DNA from: Paenibacillus sp. OV219
GTDB lineage: Bacteria; Bacillota; Bacilli; Paenibacillales; Paenibacillaceae
Assembly: GCF_900110075.1 (NCBI RefSeq)
Contig: NZ_FOCJ01000007.1
Span: forward strand, 248,001-312,000
DNA length: 64,000 nt
Direction: 5' to 3'
A program made the position numbers and the translations under genes. Every line of letters begins with the position of its first letter. Position 1 is the first letter of the stretch. Shown in pieces: positions 45,056 through 53,515 of the stretch. The notes under the pieces are model-generated. The model was not told the origin of the DNA, searched no databases, and was given only the letters and a program-made list of their open reading frames with translations.

Positions 45056-45084
45056 AATATATCCGATTTAATAGAAATAGTCAA
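45056..45084 (-). promoter_or_regulatory. Promoter of coiled-coil gene
   Basis: Minus strand: TTGACT (45084-45079), exactly 17 bases, TATATT (45061-45056). It is divergent from the Gmk-like gene promoter. Confidence 0.75.
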
Positions 45085-45104
45085 GTATCGCGGCAATAGA
45101 ACGA

Positions 45105-45134
45105 TTGATGGATTAATTTGGTTTAAGTTATAAT
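45105..45134 (+). promoter_or_regulatory. Promoter of guanylate-kinase-like gene
   Basis: TTGATG (45105-45110), 18-base spacer, TATAAT (45129-45134). Confidence 0.6.
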
Positions 45135-45222
45135 AGAAATGATATACCTTGCCATGCCTGACTCTGTAACACTTTGTTGCAAGAAACGTACCTAAAATCG
45201 GTAAGTTCAGGAGGTTGTGCGA

Positions 45223-45810
45223 ATGGTTGAACAGCAAGAACGCGAGCTGATTTTTGTATTTACGGGACCTGACGGCTCCGGACGCAAGACGGTCGCAGAC
45301 AGTGTAGGCGCAACGCTCGGCATTGCAAAGGTAATCTCTTTTGCAACGCGCAGGCCTCGGCTCGGAGAGATTAACGGCCAAGATTATCATTTCATCACAC
45401 CTGAGCTTTATGAGCAATTTGACTCGGACGGCGATTTTATTGAAAGCGTATCCGTGAACGAGAACCGTTATGGCTTGCGGGCGAAGGATATTGCGTACCA
45501 CCTGAAGAGGAACGGAAGCATTTATCTGATTCTTAACCCTGAAGGCGCCCATGCGCTGAAGGATACGTACGGCGATAGGGTCGTTCGCATCTTCATCTAC
45601 GCTGACCGGCGGACGGTGCAGCAGCGCCAAAGCGAGGCGGGGATCGATCCTGCAATCATCGCATCTAATTTGAATCAATACGAAACCGCGATACGGTACC
45701 AGGCAAGCTGCGAGCATGCTTTTGAAAACTACGATTTGGCCCATACCGTCTTCGATATTTCGAACACGCTGGAGAGCTACCTGCAGCGTAACCTTGAAGA
45801 ACGTGATTAG
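45223..45810 (+). CDS. Guanylate-kinase-like protein
   Basis: 195 residues. P-loop GPDGSGRKT (normally GPSGVGKGT in Gmk), GMP-site region ATRRPRLGEINGQDYHFI with the paired Arg, and FIESVSVNENRYG. The C-terminal lid region (IFIYADRRTVQQRQSEAG) is present. The P-loop keeps the Gly and Lys residues. It is likely an accessory paralogue, since it is far from rpoZ-type neighbours; canonical gmk should be elsewhere. GTG 45217 is also possible, but AGGAGG spacing favours ATG 45223. Confidence 0.8.
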   Translation: MVEQQERELIFVFTGPDGSGRKTVADSVGATLGIAKVISFATRRPRLGEINGQDYHFITPELYEQFDSDGDFIESVSVNENRYGLRAKDIAYHLKRNGSIYLILNPEGAHALKDTYGDRVVRIFIYADRRTVQQRQSEAGIDPAIIASNLNQYETAIRYQASCEHAFENYDLAHTVFDISNTLESYLQRNLEERD

Positions 45811-45831
45811 CAGATACGCTGTTCATCTTAG

Positions 45832-45870
45832 GCTCGCCCCTTCAACATAAGAAGAGGGCGGGCTTATTTG
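45832..45870. terminator. Terminator between convergent genes
   Basis: GCTCGCCC pairs with GGGCGGGC, followed by TTATTTGTTT. Confidence 0.7.
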
Positions 45871-45889
45871 TTTGGTCGCCAGGCGCCAG

Positions 45890-46756
45890 TCAGCCCATGC
45901 GTCCCCGATACGTTCGCGGGGCAGTATCGGTCATCTTCTTGAACACGCGTGAAAAATAAAACATATCTGAATAGCCGAGCATCGACGCGATCTCATTCAC
46001 GGTTTTGTCCGTGCTGACGAGCAGCTTCTTCGCTTCCGCTACCTTGAGTCGGTGAAGATATTCGCCAAGCGGATATCCAGTATACCCATGCACGATGCGG
46101 CGCAGCGTCGGGATGGAGATATGATGGCGCGCCGCAAGCGCAGCAGTGTCGAGCGGTTGATAGATCGACTCGGACAAGTCGTCAATGACCTTGTGAACGA
46201 ACAGCGAGCGGCTGTCTGTCTCAGGGCTGTCAAAGCGGAGCATCATGTCAAACAGCAGCGACTCCAGCGCGAGGGCTGCGCGATCCTGGTTGGCGGGTAC
46301 AGCGCTGTCGATAAGCTGGAAGATGAGCTCGATTTTGCTGAAAAAGCTTTCGTCCGTTCCAATATGCTTGACTAGCTCCGGCTGCTTATACCAGTTGGCG
46401 ACCCACTCCTGGATGCGCTCTCCTTCTATGGTGAAATAGTATTCGTCCCAGAAGCCGTTCCTCTCGGGACCGTATTGGAACACTTCGCCGGGATAGAAGC
46501 AGAAGAGCGATCCGGCTTCAACGGTCTGCCGTTCTCCGTCGCCTGCTTGGTAGTAACCGCGGCCTGCGCTAATATAGACGAACGCCCAATGATCAAATTT
46601 CGTCTTCCCTCGCTGCAACGTTCGTCCTGGCAAATGCCCGGCATGAACAATCGTAAGCGATTTGACGCGCAGCTTCGTAATATCGACCATCGAGTCGAAT
46701 AGCCGAAGTGGCAAAGGACTGATCATATTGTCCATATAGGTTGGCATGCTGTGCAT
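45890..46756 (-). CDS. AraC-family regulator of the sugar-dehydrogenase operon
   Basis: 288 residues. N-terminal cupin-like domain (GKTKFDHWAFVYISAGRGYY, AGSLFCFYPGEVFQYGP) and C-terminal AraC HTH pair (about 185-285) ending IASMLGYSDMFYFSRVFKKM. Divergently arranged with the Gfo/Idh/MocA operon across about 70 bases, so it is the likely regulator of it, responding to the pathway substrate. The first ATG is used; there may be a later start at MDNMIS. Confidence 0.88.
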   Translation of the reverse strand: MHSMPTYMDNMISPLPLRLFDSMVDITKLRVKSLTIVHAGHLPGRTLQRGKTKFDHWAFVYISAGRGYYQAGDGERQTVEAGSLFCFYPGEVFQYGPERNGFWDEYYFTIEGERIQEWVANWYKQPELVKHIGTDESFFSKIELIFQLIDSAVPANQDRAALALESLLFDMMLRFDSPETDSRSLFVHKVIDDLSESIYQPLDTAALAARHHISIPTLRRIVHGYTGYPLGEYLHRLKVAEAKKLLVSTDKTVNEIASMLGYSDMFYFSRVFKKMTDTAPRTYRGRMG

Positions 46757-46792
46757 TCTCCCATCTGAAATGACAAGTTAAACTCATTATAT

Positions 46793-46806
46793 CGAAACCG
46801 ATTACA
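46793..46806 (-). promoter_or_regulatory. cre-like site in divergent regulatory region
   Basis: Minus strand reads TGTAATCGGTTTCG; this matches the CcpA consensus TGWAANCGNTNWCA at 13 of 14 positions. It lies 21 bases before the dehydrogenase start. Confidence 0.6.
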
Positions 46807-46827
46807 TATAGGAAAGGTTGGCTAATA

Positions 46828-47901
46828 ATGACGAATACACAAGAGAAGCTTAACATTGGCGTTGTCGGGGCGGGTTCCATCTCCGGCGCGCATCTAGGTG
46901 CATATGCAGCGAATCCGAATGTAGTGCTAGTAGCGATTTGCGATAAGAATGAAGAGCGCGCGCGCGCGGCGGCGGACAAGTATGGCGCAGCCAAAGTGTA
47001 CACCGATTATAGAGAACTGCTCGCTGACCCGGGTATTGATGCGATTAGCGTATGTACTTGGAACAACACACATGCGGAAATCACCATTGCGGCGCTCGAA
47101 GCGGGCAAGCATGTGCTTTGCGAGAAGCCACTTACGAAGACCGTTGAAGACGCGGAACGCGTTGCCGCTGCTGTAGAAGCATCGGGTCGCTTGCTGCAGG
47201 TTGGCTTCGTACGCCGCTATGCTTCCAGCGTCGAAGTGCTGAAGCGCTTCATTGACGCAGGTGATCTTGGCGAAATCTACTATGCGAAGGCGACTTGCCT
47301 GCGCAGACTTGGTAACCCAGGCGGTTGGTTCTCCGATAAGGAGCGCTCCGGCGGCGGACCGCTGATTGATCTTGGCGTTCATATTATTGATATTTGCTGG
47401 TACCTGATGGGCCGTCCGAAGGTGAAATCGGTCACTGGCAATACGTATAAGAAGCTTGGCAACCGTTCGCATATTAAGAACCTCGGCTTCTACAAAGCGG
47501 CTGACTACGACGCGGAGCGCAATGATGTTGAAGATTTGGCGAATGCGATCATCCGCTTCGAGAACGGCGCTTCCTTGATGGTAGACGTCAGCTTCACGCT
47601 GCATGCGCAGAAGGACGAGATATCTGTGAAAATTTTCGGTGATAAGGGCGGCGCAGAGGTTGAGCCAGCACTTGTCATTATGGGCGAGCAGCACGATACG
47701 ATCGTGAATCTGACTCCGCAAATTGATCATAAGACATTCGACTTCGAGGATGCGTTCGGACGCGAGATCGGTCATTTCGTAAACAGCTGCCTAGGCAAAG
47801 TGGAGACGCTGAGCCCGGTTCAAGACGGCGTTGAAGTGACGCGTATGCTGTGTGCCATTTATGAGTCGGCTGCTACTGGAAAAGAAATTACTTTTGAATA
47901 G
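46828..47901 (+). CDS. Gfo/Idh/MocA-family dehydrogenase
   Basis: 357 residues. N-terminal Rossmann domain with GVVGAGSISGAHLGAY, the NAD acceptor after ICDKNEERARAAADKYG, and the catalytic Lys region CEKPLTKT near residue 93. The substrate domain is beta-sheet rich. It oxidises a cyclic polyol or sugar, for example inositol, but the substrate is unclear. AGGAAAGG precedes the ATG. It starts an operon with two sugar isomerase-like genes, each 15-20 bases apart. Confidence 0.92.
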   Translation: MTNTQEKLNIGVVGAGSISGAHLGAYAANPNVVLVAICDKNEERARAAADKYGAAKVYTDYRELLADPGIDAISVCTWNNTHAEITIAALEAGKHVLCEKPLTKTVEDAERVAAAVEASGRLLQVGFVRRYASSVEVLKRFIDAGDLGEIYYAKATCLRRLGNPGGWFSDKERSGGGPLIDLGVHIIDICWYLMGRPKVKSVTGNTYKKLGNRSHIKNLGFYKAADYDAERNDVEDLANAIIRFENGASLMVDVSFTLHAQKDEISVKIFGDKGGAEVEPALVIMGEQHDTIVNLTPQIDHKTFDFEDAFGREIGHFVNSCLGKVETLSPVQDGVEVTRMLCAIYESAATGKEITFE

Positions 47902-47916
47902 TGAGGGCGTAAAGAT

Positions 47917-48798
47917 ATGACGATTCAACTGGCGAACAAAATCGGCGTTATCGTTGACAGCTTCGGCATTGGCGTACGTGACGGATTGTTGAAAGCGAAG
48001 GAAGTCGGCGCGGAGGGCGTACAAATCTATGCCGTATCCGGCGAGATGGACCCTGCGAATTTGAATGCGGCGGCAAGACGCGAGCTGCGTTCGTATATTG
48101 ATGGACTTGGCCTGGAAATTTCGGCGCTGTGCGGTGACCTTGGCGGCCACGGCTTCCAGGATGGAGCGGCTAATGCAGAGAAAGTCGAGCAGTCGAAGCG
48201 GATTCTCGATCTTGCCGTTGACCTCGGTACGAACGTCGTAACGACGCATATCGGCATCGTGCCGGATGACCGGGATGGCGCGATTTACACGGCGATGCAG
48301 CAAGCTTGCGAGGAGCTTGGCCAGTATGCGAAGAGCCTGAATTCTTACTTTGCAATTGAGACAGGGCCGGAGCCGGCTACCCACCTCAAGAGCTTCCTCG
48401 ATACGCTTAGCACGAACGGCGTGTCGGTTAACTTTGATCCGGCGAACATGGTCATGGTGACAGGCGACGACCCGGTGCAGGGCGTCATTACGCTCAAAGA
48501 TTATATTGTGCATACACATGTGAAGGACGGCAAGCGGATGCGTGTCGTTGATCCGCGCCAAGTTTATGGCTTCCTCGGCTATCAAAAAATGACGCATGAG
48601 CATATTGCCGAGATGGCTGCTGCCGGTGCGGACTTTGAAGAAGTGCCGCTTGGCGAGGGCGGCGTTGATTTTGACGCTTATTTTGCCGCGCTGCAGTCGA
48701 TCGGTTATAAAGGTTATCTGACGATTGAGCGTGAGGTTGGCGCAAAGCCGGAGCTTGATATTCGCAAAGCGGTTGAATTTATTAAAAGGTATCGTTAA
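47917..48798 (+). CDS. Sugar phosphate isomerase/epimerase (TIM barrel, IolE/IolI-like)
   Basis: 293 residues. Xylose-isomerase-like TIM barrel: IGVIVDSFGIGVRDGLLKAK, then AIETGPEPATHL (metal Glu), VNFDPANMVM (Asp) and IVHTHVKDGKR (metal His). Divalent-metal-dependent isomerisation or epimerisation of a sugar or inosose. GTGAGGGCG upstream; 15 bases after the dehydrogenase stop. Confidence 0.9.
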   Translation: MTIQLANKIGVIVDSFGIGVRDGLLKAKEVGAEGVQIYAVSGEMDPANLNAAARRELRSYIDGLGLEISALCGDLGGHGFQDGAANAEKVEQSKRILDLAVDLGTNVVTTHIGIVPDDRDGAIYTAMQQACEELGQYAKSLNSYFAIETGPEPATHLKSFLDTLSTNGVSVNFDPANMVMVTGDDPVQGVITLKDYIVHTHVKDGKRMRVVDPRQVYGFLGYQKMTHEHIAEMAAAGADFEEVPLGEGGVDFDAYFAALQSIGYKGYLTIEREVGAKPELDIRKAVEFIKRYR

Positions 48799-48816
48799 GA
48801 GGAGGCTTGTCAGGTT

Positions 48817-49659
48817 ATGAAAATCGCAGTAAGTGTGTGGAGCTGCCACAAATATCTGTACGACGGCTCTTGGCAAAATGCCGACTTCATCGACTATGTA
48901 GCATCAATCGGCGCAGGCGGTGTGGAGCTGCTGAGCGTGTTCTGGAATACGGAGCGTGATCTGCCTGCAGTGCGCGAGGCGCTTGCGCGCAATAATGTGA
49001 AGCTGGCTTGCTTCGGCGCATGCAATGACTTCGTTAAGCTGACGGCTGAAGAGCGTGAAGCACAGCTAGACGATATTAAGCTGGCCGTTGATATGGCGGT
49101 TGAGCTTGGCGCAGAAGTGGTACGCGTCTTCGCGGGCGACCGCAAGGAAGGCATCAGCTTCGAGCAGGGCAAGGGCTGGATTGTGGAAGGACTGGCAGCC
49201 GGTGCGGCATATGCGCTAGAGAAAGGCGTAGTGCTTTGCCTCGAGAACCATGGCGTGTTCGCGGGCAAATCGGAGCAAGTGGAAGAGATCATCGCTGCAG
49301 TTGCATCGCCTGCACTGCGCAGCACGTTCGATATGGGCAATTTCCTGCTCGTCGACGATGTGCCGCAGACGGCATTCGAAGCGCTGAAGCCGTTCATCCG
49401 CCACGTGCATGCGAAGGACTTCAAGCTTGTCGGTCCGGAAGTGACCGAGGGTGTATATCGTTCATTGGACGGAGTGCCGTTCGTCGGTTCCGTACCAACA
49501 GAGGGCAGCGTCGATGTTGCTGACATCGTCGGACGTCTGGCAGGAGCGAGCTACGGCGGCTGGATGAGCGTCGAGTATGAAGGGTTGGAGGAGCAGAAGA
49601 CCGGTACGGCAAGAGCGGTTGAATTGCTTCGTAAGAGCGTGGAAGGTACGCGCGTGTAA
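48817..49659 (+). CDS. Sugar phosphate isomerase/epimerase, second copy
   Basis: 280 residues. Same fold as its neighbour, with the metal-site sections CLENHGVFAGK, STFDMGNFLL and HVHAKDFK, which supply the Glu, Asp and His ligands. It begins MKIAVSVWSCHKYLYDGSWQ after GAGGAGG. The dehydrogenase plus two isomerase genes form a typical sugar- or inositol-modification operon, but the exact substrate cannot be inferred. Confidence 0.9.
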   Translation: MKIAVSVWSCHKYLYDGSWQNADFIDYVASIGAGGVELLSVFWNTERDLPAVREALARNNVKLACFGACNDFVKLTAEEREAQLDDIKLAVDMAVELGAEVVRVFAGDRKEGISFEQGKGWIVEGLAAGAAYALEKGVVLCLENHGVFAGKSEQVEEIIAAVASPALRSTFDMGNFLLVDDVPQTAFEALKPFIRHVHAKDFKLVGPEVTEGVYRSLDGVPFVGSVPTEGSVDVADIVGRLAGASYGGWMSVEYEGLEEQKTGTARAVELLRKSVEGTRV

Positions 49660-49668
49660 TAGAGTATG

Positions 49669-49715
49669 GAGTCCCCGAGCTGTCGGCAGATGCTGATGGT
49701 TTGGGGACTTTTTTG
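49669..49715 (+). terminator. Terminator after dehydrogenase operon
   Basis: AGTCCCCGAGC pairs with GGTTTGGGGACT, followed by six T residues. Confidence 0.75.
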
Positions 49716-49789
49716 TATGCTTGCAACCTTACGTCGATGGAAGCGTCTGTAAAAACAGTGAGTTTACTGTGAAAGGAAGGTTGGGACAG

Positions 49790-51640
49790 ATGACAAGGAA
49801 TAGGAAGTGGACAAGATTGATGCTGCTTGCGGCAGGGTTGTTCGTGGCGGCGGCAGATGGGGCAGGAGCAGAGGCAGCGGCTGGAACTGGAGCAGAGGCT
49901 GAGGCCGGTATTGGAACTGGGACTGAAACTGGAGCGCCGCCGCGGTTAACATACTCTGGGAAACCGATGCTTGATCCGGGATTCGGGTATTATACGCATT
50001 TTACGAGTGCGCTGGCGGAGCAGCTGTACAAGGAGAGTCCGGTCACGGCGTATTTGCCGACGCGGCTGCCGGATTCAGGCTGGCAGTACTACGGGATGCA
50101 GAGTCAGCTGACAGCGGATGGTTATGAACTGACGGCCTACCGTTTGGCAAAGCCGGCTGAGACGAGGCTGCTAGCTGCTGGCGATCAGGCTGGCGTGCAG
50201 CCGGAGACTGCGGATGTGCTGTACCGGCTTAAGGCAGGGAAGGCGAGCGAAGCGGGATTGGCCGTGCCGACGAGCGCGAAGCAACTAGCGAGCAGTGGAG
50301 CAGGTTGGAAGTTCTGGGGTGATGGTGTAGGTGCTGAGCTATCGAAGCAGCTAAGCGATAAGTTTGCTTCGATGATAAAGCCGGGTGCGCCGGTGAGCGG
50401 CTCGACAGGCACGGTGCTTGTTTCAAGCTCGGTCGCAGGGAAAGTGACGTATTCGGCGAGCTGGACGAATGACGACAGCACGTACTACTCATTCGTCAGC
50501 TATGGCTCGCTTGATGATTTTGCCTCGATGCTAACCAGCTTCCGGCCTGTTCTGAACCTGCTCGACTCGGCGGATATCGTGCTGCTGCCCGTTGATATGC
50601 AGCTGAACCTGCAGGCGGGACGCGATGAGATGTTCAAGCCGTTCGAGAATAAGTTTGTACCGCTGGCGCAGGCTCCTTTTGTAAAGGAGGGTATTGCTTA
50701 CTTACCGCTGCGGGATATTGCGCACATTATTGGCGGGGAGATCCAGTTTGTTGCCGCGGATGGGGCAGGCGGTGCTGTTTACGTCTCCCAGAACGGCTGG
50801 CTCAATGAGCTGAAGCTCCAACTGCGTACAGGCGAAGTCTTCCGAAATAAGGAGAAGGTGGCGACCGTGCCGCTGGTGGTGAAGGATGGCACGACTCTAG
50901 TGCCGCTTCGGTTCATGACCGAGCAATTCGGCCTGCCTGTCAGCTATGATTCTGCGGCGAAATCGATCACGGTGCATTATTCGCACTGGGCAACCAATTC
51001 CATCGTGCCGCCTGTTAGCAGCACCGCGGACTATCAGACATCGGTGCTCAGCATTGGCGGACCGCCGTTCACCTATTACAACGAGCGGCTCGGGCCAGGG
51101 ACAGGATGGAGCTATGAGCAGCAGAAGCCTCCAGTTGGATATAACAGCTTGAAGTACCAATTATACAAAGTGGGCGTGCATTTGGTACCGGGGGAAAATG
51201 CTTTTGTCTTGCGCGATATGCAGACGAAGCGTGTCATCAACAGTATCCCGCTTCAGACGACGATCAAGGCTGCAGATGTGCCGTTTCGTACGGATGGCTC
51301 AATTTTCACGGATAATGTGAAGGTTGAGATGAAGCTGACGAGCAGCAACGGGAAAGTGTGGCCGAACGGTTATGCGGAGATGAGTAACGGCGCGGCGATT
51401 GATATTGCCGGGGAAATTAAAGGAATGGGCTTCGACTCGGTTCAAATTGGCTATCGCGTGGGCAGTTTGGAGAGTAAACTTGTCAGCATTCCCGTTAAGG
51501 ATGGTAAGTTCACGTACCAGCTGACTCCAAACAAAGAACCGGGTACCTATGTGGTGACGCTGTACAGTCCCCCGGGCAGCGTCCCAGGGTTCAGCGGCAG
51601 CTGGTCGACGCTTGTGAGCTATGTGGTTGTTGTTATCTAG
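49790..51640 (+). CDS. Secreted stalk-domain (copper amine oxidase-N-like) protein
   Basis: 616 residues. Signal peptide (LMLLAAGLFVAAADGAGAEA), then a low-complexity Gly/Ala/Glu stretch (about 22-50), an unrecognised domain (60-290), and a stalk domain (290-430). The stalk shows FVKEGIAYLPLRDIAHIIGG and TTLVPLRFMTEQFGLPVSYD, the doublet found in copper-amine-oxidase-N-like surface proteins. The C-terminal 200 residues look beta-sandwich-like. It is likely surface-located. GAAAGGAAGG sets ATG 49790 rather than the frame start at 49721. Confidence 0.8.
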   Translation: MTRNRKWTRLMLLAAGLFVAAADGAGAEAAAGTGAEAEAGIGTGTETGAPPRLTYSGKPMLDPGFGYYTHFTSALAEQLYKESPVTAYLPTRLPDSGWQYYGMQSQLTADGYELTAYRLAKPAETRLLAAGDQAGVQPETADVLYRLKAGKASEAGLAVPTSAKQLASSGAGWKFWGDGVGAELSKQLSDKFASMIKPGAPVSGSTGTVLVSSSVAGKVTYSASWTNDDSTYYSFVSYGSLDDFASMLTSFRPVLNLLDSADIVLLPVDMQLNLQAGRDEMFKPFENKFVPLAQAPFVKEGIAYLPLRDIAHIIGGEIQFVAADGAGGAVYVSQNGWLNELKLQLRTGEVFRNKEKVATVPLVVKDGTTLVPLRFMTEQFGLPVSYDSAAKSITVHYSHWATNSIVPPVSSTADYQTSVLSIGGPPFTYYNERLGPGTGWSYEQQKPPVGYNSLKYQLYKVGVHLVPGENAFVLRDMQTKRVINSIPLQTTIKAADVPFRTDGSIFTDNVKVEMKLTSSNGKVWPNGYAEMSNGAAIDIAGEIKGMGFDSVQIGYRVGSLESKLVSIPVKDGKFTYQLTPNKEPGTYVVTLYSPPGSVPGFSGSWSTLVSYVVVVI

Positions 51641-51691
51641 GCGGCACACAAGCTGACCATCGAATGAGGATGTACGAGTAGCAGGTTGCTT

Positions 51692-51734
51692 GGCCCCGAT
51701 CTCGCCTTGATGGCGGGATAGGGGCTTTCTTTTG
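51692..51734 (+). terminator. Terminator
   Basis: GGCCCCGATCTCGCC pairs with GGCGGGATAGGGGC around TTGAT, followed by TTTCTTTT. Confidence 0.8.
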
Positions 51735-51768
51735 TTGGAGAGGAGAGGGTATTTCCTGGGCTGACGGA

Positions 51769-52056
51769 GAAAGAAGCTGGTTTGGTGGACTACATTGACG
51801 GAATTCCGGTCTAAAGTGATAAAGAAGCTGGTTTGGTGGACTACATTGACGGAATTCCGGTCAAAAGTGAGAAAGAAGCTGGTTTGGTGGACTACATTGA
51901 CGGAATTCCGGCCAAAAGTGAGAAAGAAGCTGGTTTGGTGGACTACATTGACGTAATTCCGGTCAAAAGTGAGAAAGAAGCTGGTTTGGTGGACTACATT
52001 GACGGAATTCCGGCCAAAAGTGAGAAAGAAGCTGGTTTGGTGGACTACATGGGTGG
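51769..52056. repeat. 51-bp tandem repeat array, locus 2
   Basis: Six nearly identical 51-bp units: AAAGAAGCTGGTTTGGTGGA then CTACATTGACGGAATTCCGG then TCAAAAGTGAG. The frame translates to a repeat EAGLVDYIDGIPVKSEK, but the first unit has a stop codon and no ribosome site is seen. The core is shared with locus 1 (4348-5125). Confidence 0.93.
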
Positions 52057-52101
52057 GACTGCGTGCGGCGGATTATTTTTCTGCTTCCCAACGCATTCTG
52101 A

Positions 52102-52131
52102 ATTGTGTAAAATATAATTGTGTAAAATATA
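52102..52131 (+). repeat. 15-bp tandem duplication at promoter
   Basis: ATTGTGTAAAATATA occurs twice in a row. It includes TATAAT at 52113-52118, giving the probable -10 of the glutathione peroxidase gene. Confidence 0.7.
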
Positions 52132-52147
52132 AATGAGGTGACGAACC

Positions 52148-52633
52148 ATGAGCGTATACGATTTCCAGGTGAAGACATCGAGAGGCGAGCAGAAGTCGCT
52201 GGCGGACTATAGCGGCAAGGTGCTTCTCATTGTAAATACGGCGACCAAATGCGGCCTCGCTCCACAATTCAACGATTTGCAGCGGCTGCATGAGACTTAT
52301 CAGAACGAGGGCTTAGCGGTACTTGGCTTCCCGTGCAATCAGTTCGCGAATCAAGAGCCGGTAAAGGACAACGAAATGGCGCAAGCGTGTCAGCTGGGCT
52401 TCGGCGTAACGTTCCCGCTGCTCGGCAAAATCGATGTGAACGGGCAGGATGCTGACCCGCTCTACAAGTACTTGAAGCAGAAGGCACCAGGCTTCCTTGG
52501 TTCCCGCATCAAGTGGAACTTCACGAAGTTCCTCGTTGACTCCGAAGGACGAGTCGTCAAACGGTTCGCTCCGGCGACGAAACCGATGAAGATCGAGGCT
52601 GAGATCAAGAAGCTGCTTGAGAAGGCGAAATAA
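52148..52633 (+). CDS. Glutathione peroxidase family (thiol peroxidase, BsaA-like)
   Basis: 161 residues. VNTATKCGLAPQ contains the peroxidatic Cys near residue 36, then GFPCNQFANQEP (Gln and second Cys) and IKWNFTKFLVD (Trp, Asn), the conserved GPx tetrad. It reduces hydroperoxides in the cytosol, using thioredoxin-like thiols in bacteria. GAGGTGACG precedes the ATG. Convergent with FdhD. Confidence 0.95.
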   Translation: MSVYDFQVKTSRGEQKSLADYSGKVLLIVNTATKCGLAPQFNDLQRLHETYQNEGLAVLGFPCNQFANQEPVKDNEMAQACQLGFGVTFPLLGKIDVNGQDADPLYKYLKQKAPGFLGSRIKWNFTKFLVDSEGRVVKRFAPATKPMKIEAEIKKLLEKAK

Positions 52634-52675
52634 CGTCGAAGCAACGAAGCAAGTCGTGCGAATTGCGAACATACA

Positions 52676-52722
52676 AAAGGGGCTAAAGCGCTACTCAGCG
52701 CTCGAGCCCCTATTTTCTATTA
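52676..52722. terminator. Bidirectional terminator
   Basis: AGGGGCT pairs with AGCCCCT with an inner AGCGCT/AGCGCT hairpin; T-rich tails on both sides. Confidence 0.8.
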
Positions 52723-53500
52723 TCCGATAACCATGCGTATACACGTTCATCTCGCTGCCCCGGATGAATCCGACGCAGGTGATGCCGAGATCGTCGGCGA
52801 GCTTCAGCGCGAGATCGGTCGGCGCGGATTTGGAGAGCATGATGCCGACGCCGATTTTGGCGGCTTTCAGCACGACCTCGGAAGAGAGGCGTCCGCTGAA
52901 GGCGATGATTTTGTCAGTGATCGGGAGCCGCTGCTGCAGCGCGTAGCCGAACAGCTTGTCGAGCGCATTGTGCCGGCCGATATCGGTACGGACAGCGAGT
53001 AGCTCAGTAGGGGTGCAGAGGGCAGCGTTATGCACGCCGCCGGTCAGCTTGAACTCGCTCGAGCTGCTCTGCAGCTGCCGCATGAGAGAGGTGCATTCTG
53101 CTGGCGTTATCGTCGTGCGGCTCATCGAGGTGCGCGCGGTACGAACATCATTTTGAAAATAAAACTGTCTGCTCTTGCCGCAGCACGAGCCGATGAACCG
53201 CCGCGCGTAATCATTCTTGTTCGTGGACTGCTCGTGTACCAGCTCGACGTAGACGAAGCCGCGTTCCTCGTCAATGCGCAGCTCCTTGATCTCGTTCGTC
53301 CCACGGATGACGCCTTCGGAGGCGAGGAAGCCAACCGTCATCTCCTCAAGGTCGGTCGGCGAGCAGACAATCGTCGCAAACTCCTCATCGCCAAGCCGGA
53401 TCGTCAGCGGATATTCGGTCGCAATATCATCCTCTTGCTGCGCGACGGCACCATCGCTGATGCGGGTAATGCGCCATCTCGTCGTTATTTTTGGCAGCAT
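52691..53500 (-). CDS. fdhD: FdhD formate dehydrogenase accessory sulfurtransferase
   Basis: 269 residues. The Cys pair is in GSCCGKSR near residue 115; the N-terminal region (ATEYPLTIRLGDEEFATIVC) and the RTDIGRHNALDKLFGYALQQ motif are typical of FdhD. It transfers sulfur from IscS-type desulfurases to the molybdenum cofactor of formate dehydrogenase. It lies right after the formate dehydrogenase-like gene, 15 bases away, in the same direction, and closes the operon. Confidence 0.95.
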   Translation of the reverse strand: MLPKITTRWRITRISDGAVAQQEDDIATEYPLTIRLGDEEFATIVCSPTDLEEMTVGFLASEGVIRGTNEIKELRIDEERGFVYVELVHEQSTNKNDYARRFIGSCCGKSRQFYFQNDVRTARTSMSRTTITPAECTSLMRQLQSSSSEFKLTGGVHNAALCTPTELLAVRTDIGRHNALDKLFGYALQQRLPITDKIIAFSGRLSSEVVLKAAKIGVGIMLSKSAPTDLALKLADDLGITCVGFIRGSEMNVYTHGYRIIENRGSSAE

Positions 53501-53515
53501 GTTTGCAGGACCTCC

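Noticed and set aside
47791..48876. Minus-strand ORF of 361 residues opposite the isomerase gene
   Set aside because: It mirrors the coding strand of a well-supported TIM-barrel gene and has no ribosome site.
51833..52117. Second repeat-protein ORF, six LVDY units
   Set aside because: The first unit has an in-frame stop and there is no ribosome site; it is the same repeat array as locus 1 with no sign of translation.
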